A stretch of 64,000 nt of DNA from Archegozetes longisetosus (Eukaryota; Arthropoda; Arachnida; Sarcoptiformes; Trhypochthoniidae): NCBI GenBank assembly GCA_018873245.2, contig JAEMBT020000010.1:216001-280000 (forward strand), given 5' to 3'. Numbering within the stretch: the stretch's first letter is position 1; each line of letters opens with the position of its first letter. The notes beneath the pieces were generated by a model. It did no database searches and was not told the DNA's origin. It was given only the letters and a program-made list of their open reading frames with translations. Below, one piece after another: positions 11,863 through 24,343 of the stretch. Made by a program: the position numbers and the translations under genes.

Positions 11863-12380
11863 ATTATATGATAGGAAGAAAGCAGTAATTAGTCATAATT
11901 GCGTCGATTACTTAAAAGCGTTAAAACTATTAAACTTGAATTCGTATCCAGCCCGTCGAATGATGCCCAGCCTAACAGTGCATTGAGCAGAACAAAAGTT
12001 GAAAAAATAAAATTTTAAATTCTAAAGTCTTAGAGTTTAGGGACAAGTATGGCCTGCCTCTATAGATAGTTGAATTAATTCTTTTCTCTCCTCTGATATA
12101 AACATGAAAGTTTTAAGAGCCTGTTATCCGACAAATTAAGTGCAGTTTGTATCTAATGAGCTGCAAAATTCAATGTACGCTCGAAAAATAAAGTCCTTTC
12201 CATCACAAAATAATTGATAAGAAATTAAGACTTTCAAATTTTTATCTAATCTGATATGAGACGGTCTTATCAAAAAGAGTAAAGGTTGAGTATTGAAAAA
12301 CATAAAGTGCGCAATTTTTTGCTAAAAAGCACATATCATTTCGACAAAAAACATGGTATTTCTTAATAATGTGCATTGAG

Positions 12381-13445
12381 TTAATGGTCAGCCAATCACA
12401 GAAATTGAACGCAATCAAATCATTATGATGTTAGGAAGAGGAAGAGGTATGGAATACAAAGATATCGCTTTAACTTTGAACTATAAAACTATTTAAAAAA
12501 TGGGCTGGCAGATTTGGTCAAACAGGTAATATTAAGGCTTTGCATTTTTTTTGAAAACCTTTGTTAAATACATAATCAAATAGAAGTAATCCGTGTAGCC
12601 AAGCGATCAGGTCGTCCACCGGTAACGACGGTAGACCAGAATTTAGAAATTACACTTTGTGCAATTGAGGAAAATGGCATTACGAGAAAAAAAATAAAGC
12701 ATAATCTTGATATCAATGTCTCACTTATGAAAATTACTGAACGCTTAAATGAAGCCAAATCATACTGCCGTGTTGAGAGAAAAATGCATTTTTATCTGCC
12801 GATCATAAAGCCAGAAGACTTCAATTTTCAAACAGTTATAAAGATTTTAATATAGGGGAAAGAACTATTTTTGTGGTCGAGTCCACCTTTCAATCAGGTC
12901 GGTCTTACAGGACTCTTATTAGGCGTACAATTGGTACCGCATTTCATGAGGAATATGTTCAAAAGACTGCATACTCGAGTCGAAGATCGGTATCTGTGTT
13001 TGAACTAGTGACACAAAATAGTTTGGGACCATTAGTTCGAATTGAGGGGAATTTTAATAGTTTAAAATATTTAGAAATTCTTAATTGGGAAGTTTTGGAT
13101 TATGCTAAGGCAGAGTTTGACTGTGGTGATTGGCATTATTACCAATATAACTCCCCAACTCATAAGTCCTAGGTGGTCAATAAATGGTTTCAGCAGAATG
13201 TTGCACCATACCAAAGAATACCTGCACCACCGAATTCTCCAGATTTTAATCCAATCGAACACGTATAGTCACAGGCAAAGGTTAGAGTATCTAGAGGGGA
13301 AAATATCGCTCTAACGATGATCTTTGGCTCAGAGTAAGTGAGGCATGGGTTGACATGCAAGAAAACAATGAATATCTCACGCATAATCTCGTAAATTCTA
13401 TGCTCCAAAGACTGCAATCTGCCATAGATGTATTAGGTCATATAC
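12381..13445 (+). pseudogene. Tc1-like transposase relic
   Basis: Degenerate transposase of the Tc1/mariner superfamily, which cuts and pastes DNA. Pieces in several frames follow family order: N-terminal helix-turn-helix (TEIERNQIIMMLGRGRGMEY), SGRPPVTTVDQNL linker, ITRKKIKHNL second HTH, FVVESTFQSGRSY where the first catalytic Asp is Val (12876-12878), SVSVFELVTQNSLGPLVRI, then NSPDFNPIEHV with the third catalytic Glu region, and a C-terminal helix (SEAWVDMQENN, NSMLQRLQ). At least five stops or frame changes break it. No clear terminal repeats were found. It cannot encode an active enzyme. Confidence 0.88.
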
Positions 13446-14450
13446 TAGATATCAGTGGTATTTAATTAATATATTTAATACATTAATGAATATAAATCTT
13501 CCAAAATTTTGTGATATTTTTGTTATTTTTTCTATTTGAATATTATTAAAGTATAAAATGTTATAATAGAAGATAAGTACTTCATAGTCACAGTTCTCTT
13601 ATAATCAAAATTAATAAGGAGAAGGGGATTTTTTAATTAACTGATAGGAAAGACTTTATTTCTCCGCTGAAGTTCAATGGACAAGTTCTAGAGAATACCA
13701 TTGTTTATTACTTCTTTCTATGAATGTTTTAGCTTTATTTCAATACAGTTAGATGTGAATGAGACTGCACTTATAATAGTATGTATATGTAAAATCATTC
13801 ATGTTATATTATTTTTATACTTATACTATTAAGATTTTGGCAATAAGACTTATCAAAAACTTATCTCTATATTATTTTGCCATTAGTTAAAATTTCAAAA
13901 ATTTACTCAAATCAAGACATGTATGTCTTAATGCACTGTTTAATTGGAAATTGAGAGTTGCTATTAAAGTAACCTTTGCTATAGAACACATCTAATTAAC
14001 CGACTGTGTATCAATTTAATGAATGTTCAAAGTTTATCATCACTTAGTAGTTCATCAAATATTAGGGCTTACCAAAAAAAGTGACGAATTATACGTGAAA
14101 GTATATATATTTCCAAACTCTCAGTTTCTAATTGTAGTAATAGTATACGTTTTGTGTTTAGTCTCAAACATAAGGCTCGAATTCAAAACAAATATTCAAT
14201 TAGTCAATGATGCAGAATGACTAAATCTTAATATTGAATATCAAGCTTTTGGTTTAGGTTTTATCATTATTGAAAAGCTCTTTTTTATATCTGAAGGTAG
14301 TGTAGAGGCACCTCTTGCAGTCAAACTTCATTTGCATAAATTAAATTTAGTTAACATATCAGCCCAAATATATTTTAAGTAATCAATTTAATGATTGATC
14401 AAATTGTTGGCATAACTTAAGAACATCTGGATTTTGAACTTTGTTTACAG
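13446..14450. other. Intergenic with a dispersed repeat copy
   Basis: No gene recognised. Bases about 14083-14156 match, in inverted orientation, bases about 36676-36745 (TATACGTGAAAGTATATAT..., CTCTCAGTTTCTAATTRTAG). The adjoining AAGGCTCGAATTCAAAA at about 14172 resembles the sequence near 36150, so both are copies of one unnamed repeat. Confidence 0.55.
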
Positions 14451-14452
14451 TT

Positions 14453-14640
14453 TTAGTCTAAATTCGAATCATAATTAGGTTTTCCAGGTTCAGGTACAGA
14501 TAAATGATTGTTGCTTGTCTCTGGTTCTGGTAGTCCCCTAATACTATCAACCAAATAATCTATTAATATAAGTAATATTAGTAGAAGATATTTAGCCACC
14601 AATCGTATAAAGACATTACAAAACAGAAAATTTTCAATAA
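14453..14640 (-). CDS. Possible small secreted peptide (weak)
   Basis: On the minus strand an open frame reads a hydrophobic run (VAKYLLLILLILIDYLV), then a Pro/Glu/Asn-rich tail (RGLPEPETSNNHLSVPEPG, then KPNYDSNLD) and a stop at 14455-14453. It looks like a signal peptide followed by a short mature peptide. There is no in-frame ATG, so a short upstream exon would be needed, as in the cuticle genes. It could equally be chance in AT-rich DNA. No family recognised. Confidence 0.22.
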
Positions 14641-15013
14641 CTAATTAATTGTCAATTATAATTCTCAAAACTAAAAGTAATAATGTTTAGAAAATCTGCT
14701 TGAGAAACTTTATAATATGAATTGAATGCATGCGCAAAACAGTGTTGATCTCAATCTACATGAATTAATTTAATAATCCTCAACAGCAACCATAAGTGGT
14801 GTACAGTAATGGCATGCTTTCTACTGGATCATAAATACGTTTAATGCTAAGAAACTTATTTCGTGCAAGGCATAGTAGTCAAAGTAAATTATAAACTAAA
14901 TTTAACAAAAATGAATGCTCACTACGGTGAGCTTGATATAGCTATCTGTCTTTTTCTTGTTGCTATTGTGGATTATTAAGTTTTCGGCTTTATACGAATG
15001 GAAAATCCACAAA

Positions 15014-16457
15014 ATGGCTAATAACAAGTGTCTCTTAATAACTTTCACATTTTTATTCACTAATAATCTCACTATCAATGCATCGATAGTTAACTCTTTG
15101 AATGATTTGGGAATTTCATTAGTAAAACAAATTCAGTCAACTAATGGCATAGAAAATATATTTATATCTCCATTGAGTATATTCACGACTATCGCTATGT
15201 TGTATCATGGAAGTAAAGGTCATACAAGAGAAGAGTTAGATAATACTTTGAATTATACTGATATCGATGAGAATCAGCTGAAAAGTGGGTGGAAATTGCT
15301 TTCAAAGAATATTCTGGATTCTCGTAACAGATATCAAATTTCGTTAGCGAACGGATTGTTTGTTGCGAATAAGTTTCAAATTTTCGATACTTATGAAGAT
15401 TTACTGAAAACCTACTATAACACACACGCTGAAAACTTAGATTTTAGTGATAAAGCATCTGTTGATAGAGTTAATAATTGGACTAAGGATGTGACTAATG
15501 GAAAGATTAAGAAATTACTTGATGACTTTGATCCTCAAACAAAGTTAATTTTGTTAAATGCTGTCTATTTTAGGGGTAGATGGATTAAACCTTTCCCTAA
15601 AGATCAGACTAAGGATCAGAAATTCAAGAATGTTGGATTCAAAGAGACTTCGGTTCCAATGATGTATTTAGAAGTATAGAAAACTATTTTTGAGCTTTAA
15701 TAGCGATTTATTAGTTGTTTTGTCAAAGAGCATGATAAAAACTAGTTACTTATCTTGTTCCTTCAAAAAACAATTTTAGTGCAGTCTTAAAATAATAGAC
15801 TTTTGCTTGTTTTAAAATTGATTAAAAATAACACTAAATTTGATCTCTTTGCTAACAGAAACAAAAATTCAGATATGCATCAAATGATAAATTAAAACTA
15901 GAAATCATAGAAATTCCATATGATGGCAAAGAACTAGACATGTATATAATTCTACCAAAAGTTAGTGATAAGCAAAGTATGATTCAATTACTCGATGGCC
16001 TAACTATTGAAACACTTGAGAAACTATTAGAGTCAATGAATGAAGAACAATGCAATCTATGGTTGCCAAAGTTTAAGGCAAAATCCAAAGTTTTACTAAA
16101 ACAATATTTACAACGATTAGGCATAAGAAGCATATTCACCACAAAAGCTGACTTGTCGGCTATTGGTGGGAGTACTGGATTATATGTTTCATCGGTATAG
16201 ATAAAACTGAATGCTTTTCAAAAATTAAGCTAAGAATGAATTCCTAACATTTTTGATAGTTTGTTCACAACTCTGTAATTGATGTCAGCGAAGAGGGAGC
16301 TGAAGCCGCAGTGGCTTCTGGTGTGGATGTAGTCCTATTCTCATCTCTAACATTGGATACGATTGACTTTCGAGTCGATAGACCTTTCATTTATTTGATT
16401 AGACATAGGACAAATGGTATTATAGTATTCATAGGGATTGTCAATAGTTTGAAATGA
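15014..16457 (+). CDS. Secreted serpin, three exons, complete
   Basis: Serine protease inhibitor that traps proteases by cleavage of its reactive-centre loop. Exons: 15014-15673, 15859-16194 and 16260-16457, both introns phase 0, 397 residues, close to the usual serpin size. An in-frame upstream ATG at 14957 is less likely, because the signal peptide starts at MANNKCLLITFTFLF. Landmarks: NIFISPLSIFTTIAMLYHGS, INNGKI-like TNGKIKKLLDD, LILLNAVYFRGRWIKPF, PYDGKELDMYIILPK, hinge EEGAEAAVAS, and C-terminal VDRPFIYLIRH with FIGIV. Aligned to the antitrypsin loop, P15 is Gly, P14 Ala, P1 Phe and P1' Ser (VDVVLF/SS), predicting a chymotrypsin-like target. The hinge has small residues, so an inhibitory role is likely. 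No disruption seen. Confidence 0.94.
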
Positions 16458-18531
16458 AGTTCTTATGAAAAATAAGCTTAACTTGTTTCTATAAGTGGAG
16501 TGCGATAGTACATATCTTAAAAATCACTATCATAGCTCAAAACACAGATGTTAAGCATTATCAAAACAGTTAACTGAAACTCTTAAATGTGTTTATCTAA
16601 AAGTGTAGTTTTCTAACTCTGATACTTCTAAACGCAATATTTTAGATCATAGTGAGACTAGCTGTCAAATTATATTGTCATAATGTTTCTAATGTTTCAA
16701 GATTGATACCATTCTACATAAACCCTAAGTTATTTTCTTAATAATTGACAATTTAGAAAAGGCTTAAGCCATTTAGATAAAAAACAAAACTATAAATAAT
16801 GGAATGACGCAAAACATTATAACAAAGTGCATATACTTGAGTAATAGAGTTTGTGTGAAATACAAGAACTTATGCCTTTTTATATTCTATGAGCATAAAT
16901 ATCAAATCTATAGCTAGCTCTCGAACAAACTAATTTTATAAGGTCTGAACGATAACCAAAAGTGTGATATGAGTAAAAAGCTAAAAATTATTCTAATTCA
17001 GAGCTTGATTATTATCTTTAAAGTTAATCTCTAATGGTCCATTTTGCTTCTCATTCCTCTAACAAAAGTCTGTTTACCTCTAGATCTATGCTAGCAATCA
17101 ATCAAAATTCCATTATTTGATAATTTTTCATTCAGTTTGCATTCATATGAATCCTATAATTCTTTAAAGAACGGATATTTGCGCCATAATTATTCTTAAA
17201 TTCTAAAACCACTTCTTATTTTAAAATGTTCATTAAATAAATATTTCATCGGAAACTTAATTATTCTTCTTGTTCATCTAGAAGATAACAATCTTGAGCC
17301 TAAGTCTAAGAGAATTAAAAAAAAGATTATGTACATTTGTAAAATTATTTATTAATTAAATGTAATTGTGAATAAGAATTTTGTTATTTGAAAGCTTCAT
17401 TACTCATCAATTTTTTTAATTAATTTTTAAAATTTTATCTTTCATGAAATATTATCATATGAGACATGTTCAAAAATTTCTCATAATATTATATAGTCTG
17501 AGCATTAGTTTACTTCCTTTATATCTGTCTGATTATTATTTTGACTTATCAAACACAGAACATTTTTTATACTATATCAGCGAAACCATCTCTAGACATT
17601 AAGAAATACTGTATTAGATTATTTAAGGCTTTAATCAAGAGAACTTGCTCTCTATGGATAAGGTCTACTATCATTTGAGAAAGGCAATAAAAGAGCTAAT
17701 TACGGAGCAACAGATGAAGCATGATATCAATTCAAGTTGCTATTCAGTTGTAGATATTGGGTCAGATTCTTGTTTTTTGCTTTTATTGGATTTTAGTGTT
17801 TTTGGTAGCTGAAATCTGAAGCCAGATCTAATTTGAAGTTCGCAAATCAGGAAGTCTCTGATTTCATAGATATCTTTTACATCCAGCAACTAGTATTAGG
17901 AAAAATATTTATTATGAAATTCTATGAAAGTTTCAAATTTCTCTCCTTTTTTCTCTCTTCTCTTCGTTTTTAATATTTAAATGATTTTTATGAACTACGT
18001 ACAAAAAAATTATTCATCTTTGATGACATTTTTTTTGGTTATAGCTATTAATAATTTTAGAAAACATTATGATTAATAAACTATCAAGTTATGTGATAGT
18101 TAAGGATAAATAAAGAACAATAAAGCTTTATATGTAAGTATAATACAATTTCATGCGATTCGATACAATTCAGTTATTTAAGTCTCTAATTAAATACAAA
18201 TCAACACAAAATAAAAGCTCAAAATTTGATCTGAAATCACTTGATTTTGTGAAGTGAAAAACCTAATTTATAGGTGGTAAGAAAATTTTTAGTAATATTA
18301 ATGTTCAAAAAGAGCATACGCATTATCTGATCTTAACTATAAATAGTTTTTTGTATCAAAAATTCTTTGGCATTGTTGCAAAAGATTTATGGGTTTCATA
18401 AACTAAGGAAATTTTGTGATAATTAAGTTATAATAGCTATAAAAACAGGTATTCGCAAAAAAATGTTAGTTCAACAAATATTAGTTCAGTTGAATGTTAG
18501 TTCAATTGTTAAAAGTTTAATAACAGTAAAA
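16458..18531. other. Intergenic, no gene seen
   Basis: AT-rich spacer between the serpin and the first phosphatase gene. No domain-bearing frame, RNA gene or repeat with clear ends was recognised. Confidence 0.55.
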
Positions 18532-20332
18532 ATGAATGCCTTACTTATTGTGTTTACATCAATAGTTTGCCTAAATTTCGTACAAGGCAGTCTCAAATCT
18601 GTGCATATTGTAAGTCAAACTATGCTCTACTTTCTTAACTAAGTAAAAAATCTAAGTATATTCCCAAAAATTGATTTAAAATTTTCTAAAATGTGCAGGT
18701 TATGAGGCACGGAGTGAGAGCTCCATATTTTTCGGAAAACTTTTATTCGAATAGAATCGATGAAAGCCAATGGCCCAACGGAGTGTCACAATTAACTGAT
18801 GTAAAAATTACAATCAAAATTCTATTACAGAAATAAAAAGCATTTTTGTTGAAAGGTCGGTATCGAACAATCTGTAAACATGGGAAAATATATTCGCGAT
18901 AGGTATCAAGATTTTTACCCTAAAAACAACTCCAAACATGCAATTTTGCACTCGGTCAACGTTGATCGATGTCTAGACACAATCGCTTTGGTCTCAAGAC
19001 AATTATGGCCACCAAATGATAGAGAAAATTGGACTCAACCGCGAATTTTTTCGTCTCCTCTTCCTCTCGATGGAGTAATTATATGAAAAATGCTTTAAAA
19101 ATTATTTTTATAGATAATAATTACGTACTTGTTATCAGACCCTCAATGATAGGCCCTATTGTCCGAAAAGAGATCAAGAGTTTCAGAACAATTTAAATAA
19201 ACCAGAAGTGGTAGCTTTTAATTTGACCCATCAAGACTTTTATAATTATATTTCTAATAAGAGCGGAGTTGAGCCAACTTTTAATGGAGTTTTGACTGCA
19301 TTTGATGGATATCATTGCCTTAAGTCTAGTGGCTATCCAATACCTGACTGGGTCACTGAAGAATGTTATAACAAAATGGCATTTGTTTGGTATAAATATT
19401 TTCAATTTCGGTACACAAGCGAGTTTGCAATTAAGATAAAAGTCGGTAAGTATTTTATTATCAAAAATATTGATTAAGTTTAAAAATTACTATAAAATAT
19501 AGAAGATTATAATTAGACAACTTAAAGTATATTACAAATAAATATTTAAGCTATTCAAAGTTCTTTAATTGTTTGTGGCTTCTGGATATTCTTAAAATTA
19601 TCTTTTCACAGGCCTTTTGCTTCAAGAATTAAAAACAAGGATGGATACAGTTTTGCAGACAAACTTTGAAACTGATCGATGGTACAAAAACTTTTTCATT
19701 TATGCAACGGTAAGTTTGAAAATCAGATATAAAACCAAAAAGTGTGAGAGAATAAGAAGAAATATACCGTAATTATTGGAAAACATAAGACAACATTTTC
19801 TCAAAAGCTTTAAATATGACTTGTTTTAAAGCTAAATAATCGCTTATTTTTATTACGAAAGCATGACTTCGAAATCTATGGTCTGAACGAAGCATTGGGT
19901 GTCGAGCAGACTAATTATCCCCCATTCGGAGCAATGATTATTCTAGAACTACATGAAATTAATAACCAAACAGTAGTTCGCGTTTTCTATATCAACCAAA
20001 CAGAATCTCTGCCAATAAGTGGTCCACAAATGAAATTCTCGTTTTGTTCCGATTATGACTGCCCTTACGAGACATTCACTACATCTATTTCTAAATACTT
20101 TCCCGATTGGATGACTGATTGTGGGATTTCAAAGAACTACAAATTTTATTCAGTTCTACGAAAATATGTGACTATCACTGACGATAGCGGCGATTATACT
20201 CCAGAACCCGATGAAAGCGACAACTGTGCAACAGAACTAGATTGTAACTCTGCCTATACAGTAAATTCATTGCAGTTTAGAGCAATTTTATCCATAACTT
20301 TAACTTTTATTGCCTTTGATAAGATTTTCTGA
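18532..20332 (+). CDS. Histidine acid phosphatase, six exons (copy A)
   Basis: Histidine-branch acid phosphatase (prostatic/lysosomal type) that hydrolyses phosphate monoesters through a phosphohistidine. Exons: 18532-18609, 18699-18800, 18856-19074, 19139-19445, 19612-19709 and 19862-20332. Intron phases are 0,0,0,1,0; 424 residues. Signal peptide MNALLIVFTSIVCLNFVQG. The catalytic RHGVRAP motif spans residues 29-35 and crosses the exon 1/2 region. VDRCLDTIAL, PLPLDG and NYPPFGAMIILELHE are family landmarks, and the proton donor dipeptide His-Asp is at about 269-270 (ATHDFEIYGLN). After a Cys/Asp/Glu-rich stretch the C-terminus is hydrophobic (FRAILSITLTFIAFDKIF), which suggests a GPI anchor or membrane tail. 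Copy B lies 4 kb downstream. Confidence 0.93.
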
Positions 20333-21685
20333 TTTTTAAAATGAAATACGATTGTAAACAAGTTTATCATATATGAAGATCATAAGAAGTAATAGATGTC
20401 TGAAAAACAAGAGAGTCTAAAGTTTAATAGTGATTTAAAAGCAATCATCATTCGCTTAAAGAAAGGATAGAAGTTATCATTTTTAGTCTTTTTTAATATT
20501 CAATAACCATAAAAATTAAGAACGATGTGTTTACTAAAATGTTAGCATATGCAATTAAAAGCCATATAGGCTGAAAATTAGTTGAATATGAAGAGGCTAA
20601 CTTTAGTTATTGATTGCTTATAAATAAATAATCATTCTTTTTGTCACCAAACGTCAAACTGCAGGTATAATACTACTTATGAAATGTCTAAACAAAATCA
20701 GTAGACATAAGTAGATTACTGTACACTACTTTACGGTCAATAAGACGCACAGACTTATAAGTCGTACATAAGATAAATAGTCATTATTTGATAGCTTTGG
20801 TGAAGTTGTAAAATTTTATAGATAAAATTGGTTTCATCTATAATCAGTTAGTTCAATCTATAGATAAGCTTTAGTTGAATACAAATTAATAGTTGATTTT
20901 TGAGTTACTAATCATTATGACTATGAACATTAAGAAAACTACAATATAGCCGTTCAATTCTATCTTTCAACCTATACATGAAAATATTATATATTTATTT
21001 TGTTCAGACAACTCTCATGAATAATATAGTTGGAATATTTTAAGAGTAGACACGTTAAGGAGATTTTCTCAAAATGCATCATATAGTAGAAACCTCCGGC
21101 TCCGTGTAAGCCGTAAGTTTTGGTTCAGAACTAGACCTTATTAAAGCTTAACGAAGAAGATTTATTAAACACCACCAAATTTAATGAGAGAGTCTCGCTA
21201 ATAAAGAAATATTTGAAAACGTTGTTCTTTCAAAAGCAAACCGTTATGCAGGACTAAAACGTAGGTGCAACTTGTTACTAAATTAATATTTACATGAATT
21301 TCTGTGAAGATTAATACTAAAAATCAACTATATAATACTATGTATTTTTCAATAGGCTGCTTATGATGTCAACTTTAAGAATATCCTGATTGTGCTAATG
21401 GCTTAATTAGTCATAAATATTTGACTAAGAATTAGATAAACTGTTGAGCTATGGAGACAGAAATTGATAAATTTTAAGCATCGTTAGAATAATTCAAGGA
21501 TTTAACATTACCGATGTGTGTGACATCAATTTGACGTTATTTATCAGATTATCTTTCCTTAACAATTTAATAATCAATTAATAAACAAGATCAAAATTCC
21601 AACCAGTAAATAGTTAACTATCCGTTCCATAAAAAATATAAACAAATTAAAAAGTCTTCAATTATTAATCACTTTAAGTTAGAGG
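20333..21685. other. Intergenic, no gene seen
   Basis: AT-rich spacer after phosphatase copy A. No reading frame with a recognisable domain. Confidence 0.5.
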
Positions 21686-22303
21686 GAATACCACCAGTGG
21701 TTGTTTATGGAGTTGTTAATAGATTAGAAAATTGTTTAGATTAAAAGACTACAGGAGGTGTTTGGAGGAAATTGATCAAAGTTGAAGGACAAAATCATTG
21801 AGGAATGTGTTAATAAAGTTGGAGTAAGTTATTGTTCGATAGCCAGATATATAAAATCGATAAGAAAAGAGCAGTTAAAACATTTGAACCAAAATGCGTA
21901 GAAGAGCTTCGTATAGTAATGAAAATCAGAGAGTTGAGCAAAAGGCATGTCTACAAAAATTAAGAACTTTATTGAACTCATCAAATGACACTGAGGATAT
22001 TATGGATGGTGAGAGTTATTTCATAACTGGTGACTCTGACTAATATGCGAGTGATTTTTATTATTCGCGTGATAGCTTAGAAATAACCGAAAGAAGTGAC
22101 TATATCACATACAAGTCTATCTTCAAATTCTCGTCTAAAGCTATGGCTAGTGATCAGCTATCGAGATATTTCACGACCGCTAACAACCCGTTCTCAGAAT
22201 GCAACCAGCTCTCAAATTTACATCAAAGAGTGTTTAAACAAAAGATTAGTTAAATTTATCAATAAATATCATCTGAATGGCAGGATAGCATCAAGTCATT
22301 AAG
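21686..22303 (+). pseudogene. Mariner-like transposase relic
   Basis: Degenerate transposase of the Tc1/mariner superfamily. Fragments in order: an HTH piece (IPPVVVYGVVNRLEN, GGVWRKLIK), a second HTH piece (EECVNKVGVSYCSIARYIK), then RVEQKACLQKLRTLLNSSND and DIMDGESYFITGDSD around the first catalytic Asp (family form is M-D-D-E-S-Y-F). Last come LKLWLVISYRDISRPLTTRS and ECLNKRLVKFINKYH. Stops at about 22040 and several frame changes make it dead. The fragment ends at a CA microsatellite, so the second half of the catalytic core is missing or unrecognisable. Confidence 0.75.
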
Positions 22304-22306
22304 CAA

Positions 22307-22307
<1 letters not shown>

Positions 22308-22348
<41 letters not shown>

Positions 22349-22365
22349 TCACTCACTCACTCACT
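22308..22365. repeat. (CA)n followed by (ACTC)n microsatellite
   Basis: About 18 CA units (22308-22344) pass directly into about five to six ACTC units (to 22365). Confidence 0.97.
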
Positions 22366-24343
22366 ACTTTGTCAAAATGACTTAAAGATGAGTATATAAA
22401 AATTGAGAAAGTTAAGTTAATTCAAGCCACATTTTGTTGAAACTAGATTCAAATGTAATATAATTAAAGACAATATGAAGACCTTAAAGATGACACATAG
22501 TACACCTTTTTACATTGTCTGTGAGAAAAGTTATCGTAAAAAGAATACCTAAAATTGTTCGCAATTTCTATGTACTGATCTTTAGTTTGGGAACATGTTT
22601 GTTAATGGTCCGTGTAGATGAGAGTTAACGGATTATACGTACCAAATAGGTCGACTACCGAATCTTGCGAAGTTCTCATCAAGAAATCAAATAAAGGATA
22701 AAGAGTGTCAAGAAACTTATGCCAGAGTCTTATGGGAGGTGGGAAAGCAGAAGTTCGTACAGCAGAGAACAGAGGGTCCTATCAGTCACTAATTGACATT
22801 ATGTTAATCTTAAACAATGACTTTCGTTTCGCATTAAATTTACGTTAATATTCGATTTGTAGCTAAAAATTTATTGTCAAGTGAAAAATATCTCAATTTT
22901 TGTCCCCACAGTTTATTACCTTCAACTATCAAGATTCCACACATAATATTGCTTAAATTGTGATTAAAAACTTGTAGTCACTGAACATTAGAGAAATATT
23001 ATCAGAATCATAAAGATCTTAGCTTTTATTTCTCTTTAAGTGTGTGCGAGGGTAAACCGCGATTCAGTTCTAATTCATAGAAGCGCGGTTTACCAGCTTG
23101 AAATCACAGGACTGCTTTTGCGAAATTCTGTGCATCTATATAAAAATAGACTTCTCTAATAAAATAATCCATCATCAGTGAAAATCTTTACTTAAGCTAA
23201 TATTCAAATATTAGCTTGCATTTTAAAGCTACTCATAACTTCCACAGGATGAAAAACAAATATGATCAGAATTTATGTAATTCAATAACAGTTTACAAAT
23301 CCAATGAATTTATTCTAATACTCGTGGTGCGGTTCCGATTTAAAAATCATATGTAGTCAAGGATGCGGTTTGGTTCACCTTAAATTCTTATTTTGCACAC
23401 CCTTAATCTTCACTATAATCATCAAGTGTTGTTAAACATGGGAATATAAATCATATCAGCAATAGTTTTATCAAACTATGAAAAATATTGCGACACATTT
23501 ATCTAATAACTCATTCATCTTCAAATTATTACTATCTATATTCACAGTTACAAGTAGAAAGTATTAGATAAAATATTTATCGATTAAAATTTAAGTTAAA
23601 AAGATAGACTTACCACCTGTACAGGATTGCGCTCAATGTACAGGTGTACAGAATCCATGAATAGAAGTGAAATTAAAACAAAAATTTATTATTTAATTAG
23701 AACAGCAAAATTGAAATAATTATTTGTTTTGTTTAGATTGTTTGTTCCGATAGTGCATCACCTATAAAGAACAAACTTTTGAATAATTTTTTTGTTAGTA
23801 TTCATTTATAACAAAAAACTTCTGATTAGAGTTTGCACTCTATTTTATGCTATCTTGAAATTTTTAAACTAAGTAAAAATATTCATATTTTAGTAAACTT
23901 AATAATAAATACTGATCGATTAAATGATGTAATTGATTATTGATAGATATCAACTAAAGAATAATAAATTCTAAGAAAAATATATAAGGGATGTGATATA
24001 TTTTGTACAGGATTCAAACGAAGAATAGGTGGTAAGTCTATAAGAAAAATGAATTTCATATTTAAACCGTAATATTTGAACAAAATTTGTTCTAACCAGA
24101 GCTCTTCTTAGCCAGAGTGTAAATCTTCAAAAATATTGAATTAAATCAAGATTCAAACCAAGAATTCAAAAATTAATTCTCAAGTTAATATTTTTGCATA
24201 AGATTTATGTTTAATTAATTTGAAGTAGCTTCTAAACGTTTCCATTGCTCAATTAAATTAAATTAATGTGATTTGTACTAGGATAATACAACTGTTAATT
24301 AGTTATGTAAGATTTTAATAAATTTAACGTATTTAAGCAAAGT
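22366..24343. other. Intergenic with a GC-containing hairpin
   Basis: No gene recognised. An 11-bp perfect inverted repeat, GGTAAACCGCG (23051-23061) and 23084-23094 with a 22-base loop, stands out in AT-rich surroundings. Near 23330-23380 short GGTGCGGTT / GGATGCGGTTTGG motifs recur. These could be ends of a decayed element. Confidence 0.45.

Noticed and set aside
12576..12758. Minus-strand frame
   Set aside because: Antisense shadow of the Tc1-like relic, which is clearly coding-derived on the + strand.
15195..15425. Minus-strand frame inside the serpin gene
   Set aside because: Antisense shadow of the serpin first exon.
22600..22800. Possible C-terminal part of the mariner-like relic
   Set aside because: A frame near 22695 (CQETYARVLWEVGKQKF) looks coding-like but matches no mariner motif I can name, so it was left unassigned.
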